From Moraxellaceae bacterium (lineage in GTDB: Bacteria > Pseudomonadota > Gammaproteobacteria > Burkholderiales > Rhodocyclaceae), in contig JAVHYF010000003.1 in assembly GCA_031119205.1 (NCBI GenBank), positions 28,672 to 92,671 of the forward strand: 64,000 nt of DNA. Reading direction: 5' to 3'. The position numbers and the translations under genes were made by a program. A model generated the notes under the pieces. The model had not been told where the DNA came from and did not search any database. It worked only from the letters and a program-made list of their open reading frames with translations. Below, one piece after another: positions 20,615 through 28,320 of the stretch. Every line of letters begins with the position of its first letter. Within the stretch, counting starts at the first letter, position 1.

Positions 20615-23034
20615 TGTCCACGGCTGCCGTTCGCCCTGAGCCTGTCGAAGGGCTCATCACCCAACACCTCGACCTGTGGACCGCCGCCATCAAGCGCCGC
20701 TCCACCGCTGGCCGGGGTTCATCCAGCAAGGTTGAGCTCTACGGCATCAAGAAGCTGCGCGAGCTGATTCTCGAGCTGGCCGTGCGCGGCCTGCTGGTGC
20801 CGCAAGACCCGCAGGACGAGCCCGCCAGCGAACTCCTCAAGAAGATCGCCGCCGAGAAGGCGAAGCTGGTGAAGGACGGGAAAATAAGAAAGGACAAGCT
20901 ACTCCCAGCAATCAACGATGGAGATCACCCGTTCGATTTACCACAGGGGTGGGTTTGGGCACGGTTAGGCGGAATCGGCACGGTTGCGTCTAGCTCTCGC
21001 GTACATCAGAAAGACTGGCAAGCATTGGGTGTACCGTTCTATCGGACGAGAGAGATCGTGCTGTTATCGCAACATGGATTCGTGGACAACGAGCTCTTCA
21101 TATCTGAAGAGCTATATAAATCGTTCGAGAAAAACGGCATCGTCCCCGAAGCAGGCGATCTCATGTTTACCGGAGTAGGAACAATCGGTGTCCCCTATGT
21201 CGTTGCAGATAGCGACAAGTTCTACTTCAAAGATGCAAGCGTTCTGATTTTCAAGAACCATTTTCGGATTTATCCGAGGTTCTTGTCCTGTTTCATGCGC
21301 TCTCCTTGTTGGATCAACGCTATCCACGAAGACAGCATGGGAACGACGGTTCATACCCTCACAATCGTGAGGGCAAACAACGTTCCAGTTCCACTCCCTC
21401 CACTCGCCGAACAACATCGCATCGTCGCCAAAGTCGACGAGCTGATGGCGCTGTGTGACCAGCTGGAGCAACAGACCGACGCCAGCCTCAGCGCCCATCA
21501 GACGCTGGTGGAAACCTTGCTGAATGCGCTGACCAGCGCCGCCGACCACGCCCAGTTCGCCAGCAGCTGGCAGCGCATCGCCGAGCACTTCGACACCCTC
21601 TTCACCACCGAAGAGAGCATCGACCAGCTCAAGCAAACCATCCTGCAACTCGCCGTGATGGGCAAGCTCGTCCCCCAAGACCACAAGGACGAACCCGCGA
21701 GCGAACTCCTCAAAAAGATCGCCGCCGAGAAAGCGAAGCTGGTGAAGGAAGGGAAGATCAAGAAGGAAAAGCCGTTACCGTCGATTGCAGAAATAGAATC
21801 ACCATTTGCGTTGCCCGCAGGTTGGGCATGGGCTCGATTCCAAAGCATCTCGTCAAAGATCACTGATGGCGACCACAAAACACCGCCAAGAACAGAGTCG
21901 GGAATGCGAATGCTTTCAGCAAAAAACGTAAGAGATGGATTCTTGGACTTTGGCAACTGCGACTTCATTTCCGAAGACGATTACATCAAGTCTCGGGAAC
22001 GCTGCCTCCCTGAACAGGGCGATCTGCTCATCGTCTCTGTTGGCGGGACAATTGGTCGGAGCTCTTTGGTGCCGAGAGATTCAAATTTCTCTCTTGTGAG
22101 AAGTGTTGCTCTAATCAAGCCGATCATATTTGATTCGAAGTTCCTCAAGTTCCTGGCTGATTCTCCATTGCTCCAAAGCTTCATCCATGGAAACAAGCGA
22201 GGCGGGGCTCAACCTTGCCTTTATTTGTCTGAGATAGTGAAGTTTCCTATACCCGTCGCGCCTCTTTCCGAACAACAGCGCATCGTCGCTAAAGTCGATG
22301 AGTTGATGACGTTCTGCGATCAGCTCAAATCCCGCTTGAGCGCAGCCGAGCAACTCCGCCTCAAGCTGGCTGAAGCTGTCGCCGATGCCGCGCTGAACTC
22401 GCCCTCAGGAAAAGTCATTCCGTTCCCGGATGCCGCCGCGCGCGAAGCGCGTCGCCATGCCACTGGCTGTCATGCGGTTGCCGCGCTCAAAGACCAGCGC
22501 AGTTTTGGCCGCACCATGCTGATGAAGCTGATCTACCTCGCTGATACGCATGTTGGTGCTGGTCTGGCGATGGAGGTCGAGCGATACGCCGCCGGCCCCT
22601 TCGATCAATGGATCTACCGCTTCGAAGAACATGCCGAGGCTGCGGGCTGGTTCGGTCACGAGAAGACGCAGGGCGAGAAGATCCGTTACAAGCCGCAGGC
22701 GGGCCTCGCCGCGCAAGCCGCGAAAGTGCACGACCTGCTCGACGCGACCCAGGTTGCCGAACTCGACCGCGTGCTGAAGCTCTTCGCCGGACTCAGCACC
22801 GAAGACGCCGAAATCATCGCCACCCTCTTCGCCGCCTGGAACGACTTCCTCATCGAAGGTCATACGCCCGGCGACGCAGAAGTCATCCGCGAAGTGCGCG
22901 AGAACTGGACACCGGAGAAGCAGCGCTTCAGCGCCGACAAGCTGCAGACCTGGCTGGACTGGATGCGCAAGAACAAGCTCGTCCCGCGTGGCCTCGGGCC
23001 GCGCACGGTGCAGCAGGGTCAGTTGTTCCACTGA
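20614..23034 (+). CDS. hsdS: Type I specificity subunit HsdS with a DarG-CTD-like C-terminal extension
   Basis: An 806-residue HsdS, much longer than the usual 400-600. Two target-recognition domains (about 85-270 and 380-555) are each preceded by a near-identical segment (DEPASELLKKIAAEKAKLVK) and followed by EQxRIVAKVDELM helices, the classic circular HsdS arrangement. Both TRDs look more AT-rich than the flanks. After residue 600 an extra domain begins (SFGRTMLMKLIYLADTH at about 630, then YAAGPFDQWIY and ENWTPEKQRFSADKLQTWL). By eye this aligns along its length with the C-terminal domain of DarG encoded by the same operon. The extension's role is not known to me. Confidence 0.92.
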   Translation: MSTAAVRPEPVEGLITQHLDLWTAAIKRRSTAGRGSSSKVELYGIKKLRELILELAVRGLLVPQDPQDEPASELLKKIAAEKAKLVKDGKIRKDKLLPAINDGDHPFDLPQGWVWARLGGIGTVASSSRVHQKDWQALGVPFYRTREIVLLSQHGFVDNELFISEELYKSFEKNGIVPEAGDLMFTGVGTIGVPYVVADSDKFYFKDASVLIFKNHFRIYPRFLSCFMRSPCWINAIHEDSMGTTVHTLTIVRANNVPVPLPPLAEQHRIVAKVDELMALCDQLEQQTDASLSAHQTLVETLLNALTSAADHAQFASSWQRIAEHFDTLFTTEESIDQLKQTILQLAVMGKLVPQDHKDEPASELLKKIAAEKAKLVKEGKIKKEKPLPSIAEIESPFALPAGWAWARFQSISSKITDGDHKTPPRTESGMRMLSAKNVRDGFLDFGNCDFISEDDYIKSRERCLPEQGDLLIVSVGGTIGRSSLVPRDSNFSLVRSVALIKPIIFDSKFLKFLADSPLLQSFIHGNKRGGAQPCLYLSEIVKFPIPVAPLSEQQRIVAKVDELMTFCDQLKSRLSAAEQLRLKLAEAVADAALNSPSGKVIPFPDAAAREARRHATGCHAVAALKDQRSFGRTMLMKLIYLADTHVGAGLAMEVERYAAGPFDQWIYRFEEHAEAAGWFGHEKTQGEKIRYKPQAGLAAQAAKVHDLLDATQVAELDRVLKLFAGLSTEDAEIIATLFAAWNDFLIEGHTPGDAEVIREVRENWTPEKQRFSADKLQTWLDWMRKNKLVPRGLGPRTVQQGQLFH
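20630..20653 (+). repeat. RPEPVEG-type palindromic repeat inside hsdS
   Basis: TTCGCCCTGAGCCTGTCGAA followed by GGGC, read in frame as the peptide RPEPVEG at residues about 7-13 of HsdS. This sequence type is a dispersed repeat found at many loci in proteobacterial genomes. Here it sits in the variable extreme N-terminus, before the conserved HsdS sequence. Confidence 0.6.
20815..20880 (+). repeat. hsdS internal direct repeat, copy 1
   Basis: A 66-bp segment encoding DEPASELLKKIAAEKAKLVK and a few more residues, nearly identical at DNA level to 21688-21753. It lies just before the first target-recognition domain and offers homology for TRD exchange. Confidence 0.8.
21688..21753 (+). repeat. 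hsdS internal direct repeat, copy 2
   Basis: The second copy of the segment at 20815-20880, just before the second target-recognition domain. Only a handful of substitutions, mostly third-position, separate the copies. Confidence 0.8.
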
Positions 23035-23042
23035 GTCTGACC

Positions 23043-23714
23043 ATGCCGATCCCAAACCCCGTCCGCCTCTTTCATATCACCGCCATCGCCAATCTTCAGG
23101 CGATCTGCCAGGCGGGTGCTTTGCAGGCGAAGAACCGGGTTCAAGAAGCGGGGCGGCAGTATTCAAACATTGCCTATCAGGGCGCTCAGGGTGCGCGCGC
23201 GGTCAAGGCCGTTCCGAACCCGCCGGGTGGCAGGGTTCATGACTTCGTGCCTTTCTACTTTGCGCCGCGTTCGCCCATGCTTTTCGCGATCAACGGTGGT
23301 CGTGTGCCAGGCTGTGATTGGCGTCAGGCCGATATCGTGCATCTGGAGACGTCGGTGGAGGGTGTCACGGCTGGCGGAAACCCCTTCGTTTTCTATGATT
23401 GCAATGCGACCCTTGCGTGGAGCACGCCCTATACCGATCTAGCAAGATTGGACGCGGTGGCTTGGGATCTCATCACCGAGACTCCTCAATTGGATGGTTT
23501 CTGCAAGTTCTGGCAGAGCGTGCCGGGCCATGAGCGATACACCGACCGCATGGAGCGGCGGCAGGCGGAGTTCCTGGTGCGGGATTCGGTGGCACTGACT
23601 GACATCGTGCGTATCGGCGTTATCAATTCAGCCAAGCGTGCCGAGGTGCAGGCAATCCTGACGGCGGCGGGTGTACACTGCGTCGTCGAAGTAAAGCCGG
23701 ATTGGTATTTCTGA
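23043..23714 (+). CDS. darT: DarT-like DNA ADP-ribosyltransferase toxin (DUF4433)
   Basis: A 223-residue DarT. The N-terminus RLFHITAIANLQAICQAGAL carries the NAD-binding His of the ART fold, DFVPFYFAPRSPMLFAI is the family core, and the catalytic glutamate lies in RRQAEFLV. Family members use NAD+ to ADP-ribosylate thymidine in single-stranded DNA, blocking replication; DarTG pairs act as toxin-antitoxin and anti-phage systems. It starts 8 bp after hsdS and ends 10 bp before darG, so it is part of the restriction operon. Confidence 0.93.
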   Translation: MPIPNPVRLFHITAIANLQAICQAGALQAKNRVQEAGRQYSNIAYQGAQGARAVKAVPNPPGGRVHDFVPFYFAPRSPMLFAINGGRVPGCDWRQADIVHLETSVEGVTAGGNPFVFYDCNATLAWSTPYTDLARLDAVAWDLITETPQLDGFCKFWQSVPGHERYTDRMERRQAEFLVRDSVALTDIVRIGVINSAKRAEVQAILTAAGVHCVVEVKPDWYF

Positions 23715-23724
23715 GGATGAACAC

Positions 23725-24774
23725 ATGACGATCAAGCGGGTGCAGGGCGACTTGCTCAAGCAGACCGATGTAGACGCCATCGTGAACACGGTCAATTGTG
23801 TGGGCGTGATGGGCAAGGGCATCGCGCTGCAATTCAAGAACAAATGGCCTGCCAATTTCCGCGCGTATGAAGCCGCTTGCAAAGCGGGCGAGGTGCGCCC
23901 AGGCAAGATGTTCGTCTTCGATTCCGGCGGGTTGGTGAAGCCCAATTTCATCATCAACTTTCCGACCAAGGATCACTGGCGCGGCAATTCGCGCATCGAG
24001 TTCATCCGCGATGGCCTGTTGGATCTGGTCGCGCAGGTGCGAGCCTTCGGCATCCGTTCCATTGCCGTGCCGCCGCTGGGTTGTGGTAACGGGGGATTGG
24101 AGTGGGATGAGGTGCGCCCCCTGATCGAGCACGCTTTCGCGGCGCTGCCGGATGTGGAGGTGCGTCTGTTCGAGCCTGCCGGTGCGCCCGAAGCAAAGAG
24201 CATGGAGGTGCGAACCGAGCGGCCACGCATGACGCCTGGCCGCGCGGCAATCCTCAAAGTGCTCGATACCTATCGTGGGCTGAACTACGGGCTTTCGAAG
24301 ATCGAAGTACAGAAGCTCGCATATTTTCTTCAGGTGGCAGGCGAAGATCTGAAACTGAGCTTCGTAAAGCACCAGTTCGGACCCTATGCCGAGCAGCTGC
24401 GTCATGCGCTCAATCGCATGGAAGGACATTACATTCGTGGCGTGGGTGACGGCGTGGTCGAAGCCGAAATCGAGCCCGTAGAAAGTGCCTTGCAGGAAGC
24501 GGATGTTTTCATCGCGCACAATGACGGAGGCACCGATCTGCTGGCACGTGTGCAGCGTGTGGGCGAGCTGATCGAAGGTTTTCAGTCACCCTACGGCATG
24601 GAACTATTGGCGACGGTGCATTGGGTATTAACCCAGGAGCCAGATATCCATACAAGCGACGATGCGCTGCGTGCCGTGCAGACATGGAATGAGCGCAAGC
24701 GCCGCATCATGCAGCCTTCGCACGTGCAGGCTGCGTGGAGCCGCCTTCAAGCCACGGGCTGGATTCCGCATTGA
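23725..24774 (+). CDS. darG: DarG-like antitoxin: macrodomain DNA ADP-ribosylglycohydrolase plus C-terminal domain
   Basis: A 349-residue antitoxin. The N-terminal macrodomain (1-155) shows IVNTVNCVGVMGKGIALQFK and IAVPPLGCGNGGLEW, the ADP-ribose binding loops of DarG that strip ADP-ribose from thymidine. After a linker, the C-terminal domain (about 170-349) contains EVQKLAYFLQ, HQFGPYAEQL and RVGELIEGFQ...ELLATVHWVL. In characterised systems this domain binds and blocks DarT by mimicking DNA. A similar domain is fused to HsdS upstream. Confidence 0.93.
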   Translation: MTIKRVQGDLLKQTDVDAIVNTVNCVGVMGKGIALQFKNKWPANFRAYEAACKAGEVRPGKMFVFDSGGLVKPNFIINFPTKDHWRGNSRIEFIRDGLLDLVAQVRAFGIRSIAVPPLGCGNGGLEWDEVRPLIEHAFAALPDVEVRLFEPAGAPEAKSMEVRTERPRMTPGRAAILKVLDTYRGLNYGLSKIEVQKLAYFLQVAGEDLKLSFVKHQFGPYAEQLRHALNRMEGHYIRGVGDGVVEAEIEPVESALQEADVFIAHNDGGTDLLARVQRVGELIEGFQSPYGMELLATVHWVLTQEPDIHTSDDALRAVQTWNERKRRIMQPSHVQAAWSRLQATGWIPH

Positions 24775-24783
24775 CCCTGCGGA

Positions 24784-24951
24784 ATGCACTACGAACTACC
24801 CCAGCTGTTCGACGATTCAGTTGTCAACCAATGGCTGACAACTGCCCGCGTCTCATAGCAAGCAATGCGCACAAACAGCCATGGCGAAGCGCAAGTCGCA
24901 TGGGCTGCGCAGGCCTTGCCCAAGGCGGGCCAGCAGAAACTTCGCGATTGA
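24784..24951 (+). pseudogene. Possible decayed small ORF after darG
   Basis: ATG 24784 opens a frame (MHYELPQLFDDSVV...) that meets TAG at 24856-24858, then continues in the same frame as protein-like sequence (AQVAWAAQALPKAGQQKLRD) to TGA 24951. This could be a short gene broken by an amber stop or a remnant of a previous neighbour. No family recognised; it may be chance. Confidence 0.25.
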
Positions 24952-24993
24952 AGCCAGCTTTAATCGGCAGCCCTGTCATTAAAGCGTTCTTCA

Positions 24994-25317
24994 ATGCCCC
25001 GCCCTCACCACCACGTCTACGTCGTCGAACTCTCGCGCCGCGTGCTGGAGGAGTCTCGGTTCTTGAAAGCCAACCCGCAGTACCAGGGTGAGAAGCCCTG
25101 TGTGTATGTCGGCATGACCGGGCAGTCGCCGGATGTGCGCTTCGACAAGCACAAGGCGGGGTTGAAGGCGAATCGCTTCGTGCGGGAGTACGGCTTGCGG
25201 TTGTTGCCGGAGCTGTACGAGTGCTTCAACCCGATGCCGTATGGCGCCGCGTGCGAAATGGAAGTGGAGTTGGCCATCGGTTTGCGCGAAGAGGGGTATG
25301 CGGTGTGGCAGGCCTGA
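24994..25317 (+). CDS. GIY-YIG-like single-domain protein
   Basis: A 107-residue protein with a GIY-YIG-type pattern: HVYVVELS (the GIY-like strand), PCVYVGMTGQSPDVRFDKHK (YVGMT, then the Arg and His of the catalytic helix), and a late Glu (EMEVELAIGLREEGY) that could bind the metal. No other domain is present. It lies at the right edge of the island, after darG. A 7-bp inverted repeat CTTTAAT/ATTAAAG (24958-24964, 24978-24984) precedes the ATG. Nuclease activity is inferred only from fold motifs. Confidence 0.65.
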   Translation: MPRPHHHVYVVELSRRVLEESRFLKANPQYQGEKPCVYVGMTGQSPDVRFDKHKAGLKANRFVREYGLRLLPELYECFNPMPYGAACEMEVELAIGLREEGYAVWQA

Positions 25318-25422
25318 AGCGCCGAGGGGTGGTGCGCTGCGGGAGGCGGATTGGCGAGGGTTTTCTAGAATCGCGGTTCGCGTTGCTCGCTGTAGCGAGC
25401 AGCCGCAATAAAACTTCACTGG

Positions 25423-25442
25423 GCTCCTGCCTTCGCAGGAGC
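25423..25442. repeat. REP-like palindrome
   Basis: GCTCCTGC (25423-25430) and GCAGGAGC (25435-25442) form a perfect 8-bp stem around CTTC. This shape, flanked by CTGG and GACGG, resembles dispersed extragenic palindromes in GC-rich proteobacteria. A second small palindrome GCTCGC-N4-GCGAGC lies at 25385-25400. Both sit in the 153-bp gap between the GIY-YIG and oxygenase genes, at the island's right edge. Confidence 0.5.
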
Positions 25443-25470
25443 GACGGCTAGTTTTTCCGGCATCCCGCAC

Positions 25471-26355
25471 ATGATCGAAATCGACAAGCACTGGATCGGC
25501 TGGCTGAAGCACTACGTGCGCGAGAACACGTCGCCGGAGTTGCTGCACACGGCGATGACCAGCTTGGGCTTCGACGATGCGACGGCGGGCTACCTGGTGG
25601 CGAAGGCGGTATCGCGTGGGGCGGCGGATGTGCCGATTGCCAGCCGGCCGGTGGTGCCGGCATGGCCGTTCCACGATGGGTATGGCGCGGACTATGTGAA
25701 CGACATCTTCCCGGTGCCGGCGGGCGATCGCATCGATGTGGGTAACCGCGAGGTGGAGGTGCTGCAACGCTTCGATAAACCCTGCGTGATCAGCTTCGCC
25801 AATGTGCTGTCGGACGAGGAGTGCGCGGCGGTGATCGAGCGGGCGCGGCCGCGGCTGACGCCGTCTACGGTGATCGATACGGTGACCGGCAAGTCGGTGG
25901 CCGACCCGATCCGCATCAGCGAGGGTTGCCTGCTCCGGCGTGGCGAGGATGAGCTGGTGTCACAGCTGGAGGCGCGCATCGCGCGGTTGCTGAACTGGCC
26001 GGTGGAGAACGGCGAGGGCTTCGCCATCCTGCGCTATGGCGTGGGCGACCAGTACCGGCCGCATTTCGATTACTTCCCGCTGCAGAACCCCGGCAGCTAC
26101 CGGCGCATGGCGCTGGGCGGGCAACGTTTCTCGACGTTGATCCTGTACCTCAACGATGTGGCGGCCGGTGGCGAAACGGACTTTCCGGATGCGGGCATTC
26201 GCGTTACGCCGCGCAAGGGCGGCGCGCTGTACTTCCAGTACTGCAATGCCGCGGGCCACGTCGACCCGCTGTCCCGCCACGCCGGTATGCCGGTGACGGC
26301 CGGCGAGAAGTGGATCATGACCAAATGGTCGCGGCAGCGGCGCTTCGGGGAGTGA
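25471..26355 (+). CDS. 2OG-Fe(II) oxygenase, prolyl 4-hydroxylase type
   Basis: A 294-residue protein. A helical N-terminal region (1-95) precedes the P4Hc double-stranded beta-helix. The iron triad is visible as HFD in YRPHFDYFPLQ and the distal His in SRHAGMPVTAGEKWIMTKW, whose Lys would bind 2-oxoglutarate. VISFANVLSDEECAAVIERA is the family's opening stretch. Likely substrate is a prolyl residue or peptide, unproven. It is a single gene transcribed toward the convergent phosphatase-fold gene. Confidence 0.85.
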   Translation: MIEIDKHWIGWLKHYVRENTSPELLHTAMTSLGFDDATAGYLVAKAVSRGAADVPIASRPVVPAWPFHDGYGADYVNDIFPVPAGDRIDVGNREVEVLQRFDKPCVISFANVLSDEECAAVIERARPRLTPSTVIDTVTGKSVADPIRISEGCLLRRGEDELVSQLEARIARLLNWPVENGEGFAILRYGVGDQYRPHFDYFPLQNPGSYRRMALGGQRFSTLILYLNDVAAGGETDFPDAGIRVTPRKGGALYFQYCNAAGHVDPLSRHAGMPVTAGEKWIMTKWSRQRRFGE

Positions 26356-26382
26356 GCAGGCCCCGAAGCACGGACCTGATAT

Positions 26383-27420
26383 TCAGGCCGCCTTCTTCGC
26401 CGGCTTGTACTTGAACAGCGCGCGCACGACGCCGTGGTCGGTACTGCCGTCGGCCTTGTGGTCCTCGAAGTTGAGGTGGTCGTTGTTGATGGCGAGGCCG
26501 TCGAACAGCCAGATGCGGTTGTCGCTGTTGTCGTACAGCTCGCGGCTGACGAGGATGTGGTCCAGCGATTCGCGCACGTCCTGGTGCACATGGGTGTAAT
26601 ACACGTCGCGGGTGTCGCGGTATTCCTGCAGGGTCTGCGCGGTGTACAGCGCCACATCGCCGCCGCCCACCGAGTCGCCCACCAGGAAGCGCGGTTGCTC
26701 GGTCAGGATGTTGGCGGTGTTGCTGTGCTGGCCGTCGTTGATGTCGCCGATGACGATTACCGGCGTGTCGGTGTTCTTCATCTGTTCGGTGAGGATGAAG
26801 CGCAGCGCTGTGGCCTCCGCGGTGCGGCGGATGGTGGATAGCGCGGCGCCCAGCGCGGTGGCGTGCTTGGTGTAGGTGGCCTTGTCGGCCTTGAACCAGG
26901 CCTCGGTGAACACCTTTGTCGGCCCCTTGGACTTGAAGTGGCAGACATAGACGTGGATTTCCGGGCCGGTTTCGCGAGGCTTGATGCGGAAGCGCAGCAC
27001 CGGCCGCGAAAAGCCCTGGATGTTGACCGAGATGTCCGGCGTCTGCCGGTCGTCGCCGCCGGAGCGCAACACCATCTTGTCGGGGAAGGCGGCGATCCAT
27101 TCCGGCGGACCGCTCAGCACGCCTTTCTGCACGGCGGCGGCGCAGATGATCTTCTTGCCGGTCGCATCCGGCGGCGTCAGCAGGTCGTACTCATCGTCCA
27201 GGCCCGCGGCAGTGAAGGCGTTCTTCAGCGACTGCGCGTGCCACAGTTCCTGGAAGCCGAACACGGTCGACTTCAGCGTGCGTAGCTGGCGGGAGATCCA
27301 GTCGATCTTCAGGTCGTACTGTTGCGGCGTCCAGCCTTCCGGGTTGGTGTACAGCGCCAGCCCGGGCTCGTTCAGGTTGTAGAGGTTGAAGGTGGCGATG
27401 CTGAGTTCCTTGAGGTTCAT
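26383..27420 (-). CDS. Endonuclease/exonuclease/phosphatase family protein
   Basis: A 345-residue protein of the DNase I-like fold. ATG 27420 is preceded by AAGGAG; an in-frame extension upstream is rejected. Motifs: ATFNLYNLNEPG (the N-terminal Asn), VFGFQELWHA (catalytic Glu), PVIVIGDINDGQHS (GDxN), ESLDHILVS (SLDHIL) and NDHLNFEDHKADGSTDHGVV (terminal DH). The substrate could be DNA, a phospholipid or a nucleotide. No signal peptide is evident. Confidence 0.82.
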   Translation of the reverse strand: MNLKELSIATFNLYNLNEPGLALYTNPEGWTPQQYDLKIDWISRQLRTLKSTVFGFQELWHAQSLKNAFTAAGLDDEYDLLTPPDATGKKIICAAAVQKGVLSGPPEWIAAFPDKMVLRSGGDDRQTPDISVNIQGFSRPVLRFRIKPRETGPEIHVYVCHFKSKGPTKVFTEAWFKADKATYTKHATALGAALSTIRRTAEATALRFILTEQMKNTDTPVIVIGDINDGQHSNTANILTEQPRFLVGDSVGGGDVALYTAQTLQEYRDTRDVYYTHVHQDVRESLDHILVSRELYDNSDNRIWLFDGLAINNDHLNFEDHKADGSTDHGVVRALFKYKPAKKAA

Positions 27421-27799
27421 GCTGTGCTCCTTTCGAGATGGACGGGTGAGCCGCGGGCGCCGGCTGGGCGGACCGTCATGCGGACGACATGCCGGATGGG
27501 CACTGGCGGTATAGGAGGCGCTCCGGCTGAAATCTGTTGGCCGAAGAGGCATGCACCCTTTCAGGCGGGACTGTGTGACAGTGATGTTTCATCTTTGCGT
27601 ACGGGTGTACGCGGGGCGGTTGCAGCAGTGGTGTCTGCGTCGCGGTGGAGGGGCATTGGATGTCTCTCGCGGAGTCGTGAGCAATTTCTTCAGCCGGATG
27701 TCGATCCGCAGGCGGCTCATCCGTCGTCACTACAGAGCAGGACATAACCTCACAGGCGAACCCGCTCGATCCAACCCACCCCATTCAAGGAGAAGCGAC
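27421..27799. promoter_or_regulatory. Divergent intergenic region ahead of the DGPF-sigma factor locus
   Basis: A 379-bp gene-free stretch between the divergent phosphatase-fold gene and the first DGPF gene. Besides the two ribosome sites at its ends, it contains the sigma-factor-type promoter at 27699-27725. Nothing else is recognisable. Confidence 0.5.
27699..27725 (+). promoter_or_regulatory. Putative ECF42-type promoter 1
   Basis: TGTCGA at 27699-27704, 17 bases, then CGTC at 27722-27725, about 75 bp before the first DGPF start. The same elements with identical spacing occur at 28224-28250 ahead of the second DGPF gene, and the two sites also share TCCGC after the -35. A TGTCGA -35 is what I recall for ECF42 sigma factors. 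Confidence 0.65.
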
Positions 27800-28168
27800 A
27801 TGAAATACCTGTGCCTGGCCTACTACGATCTCGACAAGTTCAAAGCCCTGACGCCGACCGACATGCAAGCCCTGGGCGCGCAATGCAAGACCCACGATGA
27901 AGCCCTGCGTGCCAGCGGCAAGGCATCGGCCCATGCCTCGCTGTCCATGCCCGACCAGTGGAAGACCATCCGTCCGCGCGGCGGCAAGCCGATGGTGTCC
28001 GACGGGCCGTTCAGCGAGGCCAAGGAGCTGGTGGGTTCGTTCTTCCTGATCGACGCCGACAGCATCGACGAGGCGGTGCGCATCGCGTCCCTGCACCCGG
28101 CGGCCCAGGTGGGCGAGGCGCTGGGCTGGGGGCTGGATGTGCGGCCCTGTGACATGTTCGTGGCCTGA
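27800..28168 (+). CDS. DGPF/YCII-related protein 1
   Basis: A 122-residue protein of the YCII-related family with the DGPF hallmark (VSDGPFSEAKELVGSFFLID). ATG 27800 follows an AAGGAG site. Such small ferredoxin-like-fold proteins of unknown chemistry are encoded beside ECF42 sigma factors, as here. It is the first of three paralogues in the locus and has its own putative ECF promoter. Confidence 0.88.
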   Translation: MKYLCLAYYDLDKFKALTPTDMQALGAQCKTHDEALRASGKASAHASLSMPDQWKTIRPRGGKPMVSDGPFSEAKELVGSFFLIDADSIDEAVRIASLHPAAQVGEALGWGLDVRPCDMFVA

Positions 28169-28223
28169 GCTGGAGCCGGAATTCCGTGACATCGCCGGGC
28201 ATCGAAAAATATCTCGCCGCCCG

Positions 28224-28250
28224 TGTCGATCCGCCGTGTCTTCGTTCGTC
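28224..28250 (+). promoter_or_regulatory. Putative ECF42-type promoter 2
   Basis: TGTCGA at 28224-28229 and CGTC at 28247-28250, separated by 17 bases, about 70 bp before the second DGPF start. It is the twin of the site at 27699-27725. Confidence 0.65.
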
Positions 28251-28320
28251 GTACCCATAGAGCCGGGAATTGCCCGCCTCCACGACAGACGGAAAACTGA
28301 CCGAGAGAAGGAGTTACACC

